Positions 59,028 through 64,000 of a stretch of 64,000 nt of DNA are shown one piece after another. The position numbers were made by a program, and so were the translations under genes. The notes under the pieces are model-generated. The model ran no database searches, was not told where the DNA came from, and worked only from the letters and a program-made list of their open reading frames with translations. Position 1 is the stretch's first letter, and the number at the start of each line of letters is the position of its first letter. The stretch covers positions 124,001 to 188,000 of the forward strand of contig JAWWOW010000003.1 of the NCBI GenBank assembly GCA_033851265.1. The letters run 5' to 3'. This DNA comes from JAWWOW01 sp033851265. GTDB taxonomy: Bacteria > Actinomycetota > Actinomycetes > JAWWOW01.

Positions 59028-59228
59028 TCAGCAGTCGACGCAGCCCGTGACCGGGCGGCCACCGAACAGGGCGCTCGGGGCGAGCCGCAGTCGGGGCGCG
59101 CGAGCCGAGGTGATGCGGAGTCCCGCGGCGGGGCCGGCTTGTTCGGAGAACCGGTGAGCGTGCGCGACCTGGCGGCGGAGCTGCTCTTCGTTGATGCGGA
59201 TCTGGTCCTGGGCCAGTGGGCTGTACAT
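59028..59228 (-). CDS. Small protein with C-terminal CxxC, MarR-linked
   Basis: A 66-aa protein ending G-C-V-D-C, a CxxC pair. The middle is basic (R-A-P-R-L-R-L). A strong GAGGAGGG precedes ATG 59228, and MarR-type operators lie directly upstream, so it is a real divergently regulated gene. The cysteines suggest redox or metal sensitivity; no family recognised. Confidence 0.62.
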   Translation of the reverse strand: MYSPLAQDQIRINEEQLRRQVAHAHRFSEQAGPAAGLRITSARAPRLRLAPSALFGGRPVTGCVDC

Positions 59229-59244
59229 GGTTCCCTCCTCGGGT

Positions 59245-59293
59245 TATCTTGATATAGAGATACTCTCAGACAGATCTCTTGATGTCAAGAGAT
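59245..59293. promoter_or_regulatory. Twin MarR-type operators
   Basis: TATCTTGATATAGAGATA (59245-59262) and ATCTCTTGATGTCAAGAGAT (59274-59293, nine-base perfect arms) share the TCTTGAT core of MarR/OhrR sites. They lie between the divergent small gene and MarR. Confidence 0.75.
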
Positions 59294-59314
59294 TCGAGGG
59301 AAAGGTATTTGGCC

Positions 59315-59842
59315 ATGGAAGATTCAGTGGACTTCTGTGTAGCCGACATCTCCAGCCGCTTCCCGCAGATCGACCCGCAGGTGGAAGGCATCGTCGACCG
59401 CCTGGGCACGATCCAGAAGCACGCGACGCGGGCTTTCGAGGCCACGCTGGCCGAGCACGGCCTCAACCACGGTGAATACCGGCTGCTGCTCCGGTTGGAG
59501 ACGCGCAGCGAAAAGAAGTGCCTATCCGCCGGGGAGCTCAGCAAGATGCTGATGCTCTCCTCGGGCGCGATGACCAACCGGCTCGACCGGATGGAGTCGG
59601 CAGCGTTGGTACGCCGAGTGCCAGACCCGAACGACCGCCGCGGCGTACTCGTCGAGCTCACCGCCAAGGGAGCGCAGACGCTGCACGATGCAGTCATCGC
59701 GTCCGCCGCGGAAGACAAGATGCTGGTCGGTCCGTTGAGTGAGCGCGAGCGCACCCAGCTGAACCAACTGCTGCGCAAGGTGCTCAGCGCGTTAGAGGCG
59801 CATTCCGACGTTGAGCCCGCCAAGGTCGCCGCCGTTCCCTGA
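59315..59842 (+). CDS. MarR-family transcriptional regulator
   Basis: A 175-aa winged-helix regulator: L-S-A-G-E-L-S-K-M-L-M-L-S-S-G-A-M-T-N-R-L-D-R-M, then V-R-R-V-P-D-P-N-D-R-R-G-V-L-V as the wing. ATG 59315 has GAGGGAAAGG upstream and leaves both operators intact; an in-frame start at 59279 would lie inside the second operator. It is likely autoregulated together with the divergent CxxC protein. Confidence 0.88.
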   Translation: MEDSVDFCVADISSRFPQIDPQVEGIVDRLGTIQKHATRAFEATLAEHGLNHGEYRLLLRLETRSEKKCLSAGELSKMLMLSSGAMTNRLDRMESAALVRRVPDPNDRRGVLVELTAKGAQTLHDAVIASAAEDKMLVGPLSERERTQLNQLLRKVLSALEAHSDVEPAKVAAVP

Positions 59843-59886
59843 TGCCGTAGCGTCGTTCCTGGGGTTGCAATTACGCAGGGGGGCTC

Positions 59887-61041
59887 ATGCAGCGACGCGT
59901 CATCGCGTTGTCCATCGCGGTCGCCGCGTCGGTGGTTGGCGTTTCGGGTCATGCCCTCGACCGGGCCGGTGCAGCGTCGGCAGTATCAGCACCAATTGCG
60001 AACGTCGCCTCGGCAACGGATATCGGGCCGATGAAACAGCACCCGGCTATCCGCGGGCGCGACAACGTGCGCAGCGCGCTGTTTGGCGGCACGTCGTTCT
60101 GGGCGTTCGCCGACACGATGCTCGGCACGGGTGGTTCCGACGGTGACAACTGGGCGGACAACTCAATCTCCTGGACCAAGGACCTCGACGCGTCGAACGG
60201 CGTTGGTTCGTGGGCGGATCGCGTCGACTCAACCGGAACGCCCACCGAGTTCTTGCCGTTGACGGAGTCGGAGCGATCCTTCAACCAGGCTCACGCCGGC
60301 AACAGCTGTCAGGTCAAGCCCTGCAACGCGGAATACGCGTTGTGGCCAGGCGAAATCACCGCCGACCGCGCGAACAACCGGCTGCTGATGTTCTACGTCA
60401 AGATCTACCGCGTCACCGGTCAGTCCAACTGGACCACGATCGGCGTCGGCATTGCGACGTGGCGCCCCGGCAACCCGGTCACCCGGCCGACCCTGTCACC
60501 GGGCACCGCTGAGCCGACACTGATGTTCGGTCCGAACGATCCCGGCTTCGGCAATGGAGCCACCGTGATCGGGTCGACGCTCCATGTCTACGGCTGTTGG
60601 GTCGAATGGATCGCGATGCGTTGTGGTCTCGCCCGAGTGCCGATCGCAAGCGCTCTCGTGCGAGCGTCCTGGCGCTACTACGCCGGCGGCACGCGGTGGA
60701 CCAGCTCTCCTGACGATGCGGTCGCCGTGTTCGACGGCGGCGCAGCCGGCACGTCGGTGCAGTGGAACAACTACGTCGGTGCGTACGTCGCGATCTACAG
60801 CCAACCGTTCAGCGACGACGTGATGTACCGGACGAGCCCGACCCTGTGGGGGCCATGGTCGACGGCCGCGCTGCTGTTCCATGGCAAGCCCGGCTGGGAC
60901 GGCAACTTCGACTATGCGGCGGCAACGCACCCGGAGTACGCGACGGGGAACGGGCAGACGCAGTTCGTGACGTACGTGCGAACGACCGGGTTCCTGCAAC
61001 AGGAGGCGCGGCAGGTCCGGGTCGTCTTCGCCAAGCCCTAA
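59887..61041 (+). CDS. Secreted DUF4185-like five-bladed propeller
   Basis: A 384-aa exported protein. A signal peptide (about 1-25) precedes a DUF4185-type propeller related to glycosidase families 32/43/62: V-R-S-A-L-F-G-G-T-S-F-W-A-F-A-D-T-M-L, A-L-W-P-G-E-I-T-A-D-R and S-P-T-L-W-G-P-W-S. Whether it hydrolyses polysaccharide is unknown. ATG 59887 has a GGGGGG tract upstream. Confidence 0.78.
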   Translation: MQRRVIALSIAVAASVVGVSGHALDRAGAASAVSAPIANVASATDIGPMKQHPAIRGRDNVRSALFGGTSFWAFADTMLGTGGSDGDNWADNSISWTKDLDASNGVGSWADRVDSTGTPTEFLPLTESERSFNQAHAGNSCQVKPCNAEYALWPGEITADRANNRLLMFYVKIYRVTGQSNWTTIGVGIATWRPGNPVTRPTLSPGTAEPTLMFGPNDPGFGNGATVIGSTLHVYGCWVEWIAMRCGLARVPIASALVRASWRYYAGGTRWTSSPDDAVAVFDGGAAGTSVQWNNYVGAYVAIYSQPFSDDVMYRTSPTLWGPWSTAALLFHGKPGWDGNFDYAAATHPEYATGNGQTQFVTYVRTTGFLQQEARQVRVVFAKP

Positions 61042-61081
61042 CGACTACCGCTTAACGGGCAATACGTAGCAGGATGGGCCC

Positions 61082-64000
61082 ATGGCAGGGGGGCCAGAAT
61101 TTCCCGAAGGTCCCGTGACGATCATGTTCACGGACATCGTCGGATCCACCGCGCTGCGGACCAGCCTCGGTGACGACGAGGCGGACAAGCTCTTCCGCGC
61201 ACACGACGAGCTCGTCCGCGCCCAGATCGCCGAGAACAATGGACGCGACCAGACCGCCGCACTCGGCGACGGCTTCCTCGCGGTGTTCGTGTCAACCAGA
61301 CGAGCGCTCGCTGCGGCTGTCGGGATCCAGCGCAGCATCGACGCGTTCAACCGGTCGCGATCCGGCGCGCCACTGCGCGTGCGCGTCGGGTTGAACACCG
61401 GTGAAGTCGCGTGGCAGGAACGGCAGCTGTCCGGCGAGGCGGTGCACGCCGCATCACGGGTGTGCGCGGCGGCCGACGGGGGTCAGATCCTGATCTCGGA
61501 TGTGACGCGCCAGCTCGCCGGGACGGTGGCGGACGTCAGCTACCTCGACACCGGCGACCACGACCTCAAAGGCTTCCCGCACCCGTGGCGGTTGTGGGAT
61601 GTCATCTGGGTTCGCGAGACAGCGAAGGTCCCGCAGCAGGTGTTCGTCGGCCGCGACGACGAGCTTTCGTTCTTGCGCGCCCGGCTGAACACCGCTCTCG
61701 ACGGACAGGGCGGCATCGTCCTCGTCGGCGGTGAACCCGGTGTCGGCAAGACAACCCTCGTCCGCCAGCTGATCCGCGAAGCCGAGGCGAAGGGCGCGCT
61801 CGCTCTGTTCGGCCGGTGTTATGAGATCGAAGGCGCGTTGCCCTACTCACCGTTCGTCGAGATGCTCGAGCAGGGTCTGTCGGTCATGCCGGCGGAGATG
61901 GTTCGCGAGGACATGGGGGAGGACGCGTCCGAAGTTGCGCGGATGATTCCGGAGCTGCGCCGGCGCTTTCCCGACATCCCGCCTCCGCTTGACCTGCCAC
62001 CCGAACAGCAACGGCGCTACTTCTTCAACGCGGTCGGGTCGTTCATCGGTCGCGCCGGGGCGCGGTTCCCGCTCCTTCTGGTCATGGACGACGTGCATTG
62101 GGCCGACGTACCGACGTTGTTGCTGATCGAGCACATGGCCGAGCTCGTGCCTGGCATGCGCGTGCTCGGCGTCGGGACCTACCGCGATGTCGAGCTGGAC
62201 GTCACCCGCCCGCTCGCCGCGACGATCGAGCGGATGGTGCGCGGCCGCACCGTCGACCGGCTGGCCATCAAGCGGTTCGACCGCGCCGGCGTCGGCCGGA
62301 TGATCGAAGCCCTCGCGAGTCGTACGCCGCCCGACGAGATCGTTGATGCGATCTACTCCGAGACCGAAGGCAACCCGTTCTTCGTCGACGAGGTGTTCCG
62401 GCATCTCTGCGAGGAGGGCAAGGTCTTCGATGCGAACGGCGCCTTCCGCACCGACATCGAGGTCGACGAGCTCGATGTCCCGGAAAGCGTGCGGCTTGTC
62501 GTCGGACGTCGGCTCGAGCGGCTCGGCACCGACGCACAGAAGGCGCTCGCCGCCGGTGCTGTTGTCGGCCGCGGGTTTCCGTTCAGCATGTTGGAGGAGA
62601 TCACCGACATCGACTCCGGCCGGCTGCTCGACATCGTGGAAGAGGCCGAAGCCGCGCGGGTGATCGTGCCGGAGGACCGGGACGGCGAGATTCACTACTC
62701 GTTCGCGCACGAGTTGATCCGCCAGACGCTGTTGTCGTCGCTGTCATTGCTGCGCCGGCAACGACTGCACCTCGCGGTCGCCGACGCGATGGAACGCAGC
62801 AACAAGTCACGACCGTCGGAGCTCGCCCATCACCTGTTGCAGTCAGGTGCGGCGGCTGACACCGAACGCACGCTCACCGCCCTCGAACGCGCGGCCGACC
62901 AGGCGATGGAGTCGGCGGCCTTCGAGGAGGCGTTGCGCGCGCTCGACGATGCGCTGTCGATCGTCGGCGAGGAGAAGACACTGCGCCGCGCGCAACTGCG
63001 CGAGCGGCAAGGACACGCGATCCGGATTCACGGCCGGTTCGAGGACTGCCTCACGATCTGGAACGAGGTCATCGACGCCTACGCCGAGCTCGGTGAGCTC
63101 GACGCGGCGGGCAACCTGTGTTGGCAGCTCGGCTATCTGCAGGTCTGGCTCAACCGCTTCGACGACGCATTCGCGACGTACACCCGTGGCTTGACGATCG
63201 TCGGCGACAGTGACGCGCCAGCGAAGGCGGCGTTGGCTGCGTCCACCGGGCTGCTCCTGGGCTTCGCCGGCTTGTACGCCGACGGCATGGCACAACTCGC
63301 GGAGGCCGAGAAGCTCGCGAAGGAGGCTGCCGACGATTTGAACCTCGCACGGATGTATTGGGGGCGCTGCATCGTCGAGTGGTCCTCTGCGCAGATCCCG
63401 GAGGCGGTCGCGGCAGGGAACCACGGGATCGAGCATGCGCGAAAGACAAACGATCTACCGCTGCTCTCGGACGCGCTGTCCTGGCAGGCATTTCCGTTGG
63501 GGTCGATGGCGGCGTTCGATGAAGGGGTGGCGGCGGCGGTCGAGTCCGTCGACATCGCGGTCAAAGCCGGTCACATCGCGGGTGAGGTGACGGGCCGTCG
63601 GGGGATCATGTTGAACACCATCGCGCGCACCGGCGACCTCGCCGAGGCCGAGCGCGGTTGTCGCAAGGATCTCGAGCTGTGCCTGCGCCTCAAGTCGCCG
63701 TGGAGCTCACAGTCCTACGCGTGGATCGCATTGATCCTCACGCTGCGCGGTGAGGTCGACGAGGCCGTTGGGTTCACCGAGGAAGCCCAGCGGTTGGAAC
63801 CGAACTCTGCATGGTCGGGTGTGGCGTGGACGAGTCGGTTGGTTAACCGGTCGTACGCTGGTGACGTCGCTGCGGTCGACGCCTTGATCGCCGACCAGAT
63901 GGAGATGTTCCGGGCTATTGCCGAAGCGCCGCTGATGGGGCAGTTCGACATGTTGAGCGTCGCAGTCGAGGCCAGCGCGATTCTCGGCCGCACTGATTTC
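61082..64000 (+). CDS. Adenylate-cyclase-like AAA ATPase regulator (3' truncated)
   Basis: At least 973 codons, running off the window. A class III nucleotide cyclase domain (about 10-170) starts M-F-T-D-I-V-G-S-T with the metal aspartate; a second G-D-G-F-L is present. The transition-state asparagine is replaced by histidine (E-A-V-H-A-A-S-R), so activity is uncertain. An AAA/STAND module follows (G-E-P-G-V-G-K-T-T-L, then L-L-V-M-D-D-V-H-W-A-D) and then TPR-like helical repeats. Such LuxR-like or stand-alone proteins act as large signal-integrating switches. Confidence 0.85.
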   Translation, partial: MAGGPEFPEGPVTIMFTDIVGSTALRTSLGDDEADKLFRAHDELVRAQIAENNGRDQTAALGDGFLAVFVSTRRALAAAVGIQRSIDAFNRSRSGAPLRVRVGLNTGEVAWQERQLSGEAVHAASRVCAAADGGQILISDVTRQLAGTVADVSYLDTGDHDLKGFPHPWRLWDVIWVRETAKVPQQVFVGRDDELSFLRARLNTALDGQGGIVLVGGEPGVGKTTLVRQLIREAEAKGALALFGRCYEIEGALPYSPFVEMLEQGLSVMPAEMVREDMGEDASEVARMIPELRRRFPDIPPPLDLPPEQQRRYFFNAVGSFIGRAGARFPLLLVMDDVHWADVPTLLLIEHMAELVPGMRVLGVGTYRDVELDVTRPLAATIERMVRGRTVDRLAIKRFDRAGVGRMIEALASRTPPDEIVDAIYSETEGNPFFVDEVFRHLCEEGKVFDANGAFRTDIEVDELDVPESVRLVVGRRLERLGTDAQKALAAGAVVGRGFPFSMLEEITDIDSGRLLDIVEEAEAARVIVPEDRDGEIHYSFAHELIRQTLLSSLSLLRRQRLHLAVADAMERSNKSRPSELAHHLLQSGAAADTERTLTALERAADQAMESAAFEEALRALDDALSIVGEEKTLRRAQLRERQGHAIRIHGRFEDCLTIWNEVIDAYAELGELDAAGNLCWQLGYLQVWLNRFDDAFATYTRGLTIVGDSDAPAKAALAASTGLLLGFAGLYADGMAQLAEAEKLAKEAADDLNLARMYWGRCIVEWSSAQIPEAVAAGNHGIEHARKTNDLPLLSDALSWQAFPLGSMAAFDEGVAAAVESVDIAVKAGHIAGEVTGRRGIMLNTIARTGDLAEAERGCRKDLELCLRLKSPWSSQSYAWIALILTLRGEVDEAVGFTEEAQRLEPNSAWSGVAWTSRLVNRSYAGDVAAVDALIADQMEMFRAIAEAPLMGQFDMLSVAVEASAILGRTDF

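Noticed and set aside
1..64000. tRNA, rRNA, CRISPR, prophage or insertion sequence
   Set aside because: No cloverleaf, rRNA segment, regular repeat-spacer array, integrase or transposase could be recognised on either strand.

Overview
The window is GC-rich, densely packed chromosomal DNA with frequent GTG starts, many 1-8 nt gene overlaps and several apparently leaderless promoters. The gene content points to an Actinomycetota chromosome: a DUF222/HNH (13E12-type) nuclease with an actinobacterial LexA box, an ANTAR protein, PadR, DUF4190/septum-formation, two MMPL transporters, an F420-type LLM oxidoreductase and many acyl-CoA enzymes. I cannot name the genus. I see no rRNA, tRNA, CRISPR array, insertion sequence or prophage.

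Layout. 1-2820: end of an amidohydrolase, a D-aminoacylase-like amidohydrolase and an NAD-dependent epimerase. 2817-6910: delta-60 repeat protein, DUF4190 protein, MBL hydrolase with PAS partner, lipoprotein. 6928-9406: DksA-like zinc protein, thiolase and a divergent alpha/beta hydrolase. 9476-12131: PQQ-type propeller, then an ECF sigma factor with a membrane-anchored partner. 12212-16489: a divergent catabolic unit, with phosphorylase, thiolase-like protein and DUF35 on one side and a split acyl-CoA dehydrogenase pair on the other. 16491-20007: methyltransferase, ferritin-like protein, TolB-like propeller, PadR and a membrane protein. 20018-23012: MBL, EthD-like and acyl-CoA ligase operon. 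23029-25715: SOS-linked HNH nuclease, a 46-aa basic protein and an FKBP lipoprotein. 25795-29334: CoA-transferase, ligase and a tandem ferredoxin-fold protein. 29331-33971: methyltransferase, XRE/nucleotidyltransferase pair, amidohydrolase, unknown exported protein and a decayed ArsR-AHSA1 module. 33998-43345: HIT protein, TetR with a giant MMPL, LMW-PTP with fructosamine kinase, an intact ArsR-SRPBCC-VOC module and a second MMPL. 43410-48788: LLM oxidoreductase, SDR, GAF-ANTAR, methyltransferase and TypA. 48797-53375: palindrome cluster, MFS exporter, Gfo/Idh oxidoreductase with a ligase lacking its catalytic lysine. 53705-64000: small secreted and regulatory genes, a CAP-domain protein behind a probable riboswitch, TetR and MarR divergons, and a cyclase-AAA regulator that runs off the end.

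The main theme is CoA-dependent breakdown of a carboxylic, probably polycyclic or branched, substrate: three CoA ligases, a family III CoA-transferase, split acyl-CoA dehydrogenase, two thiolase-family proteins, DUF35, SDR, LLM oxidoreductase and amidohydrolases. Three of these loci carry the same palindrome, CTGAC-N5-GTCAG, next to the start codon (14440, 25771, 30981), suggesting one regulon under an unidentified repressor. Other regulatory sites that can be read directly are a LexA box, twin PadR sites, twin MarR sites, TetR- and ArsR-type palindromes and a candidate c-di-GMP-I riboswitch.
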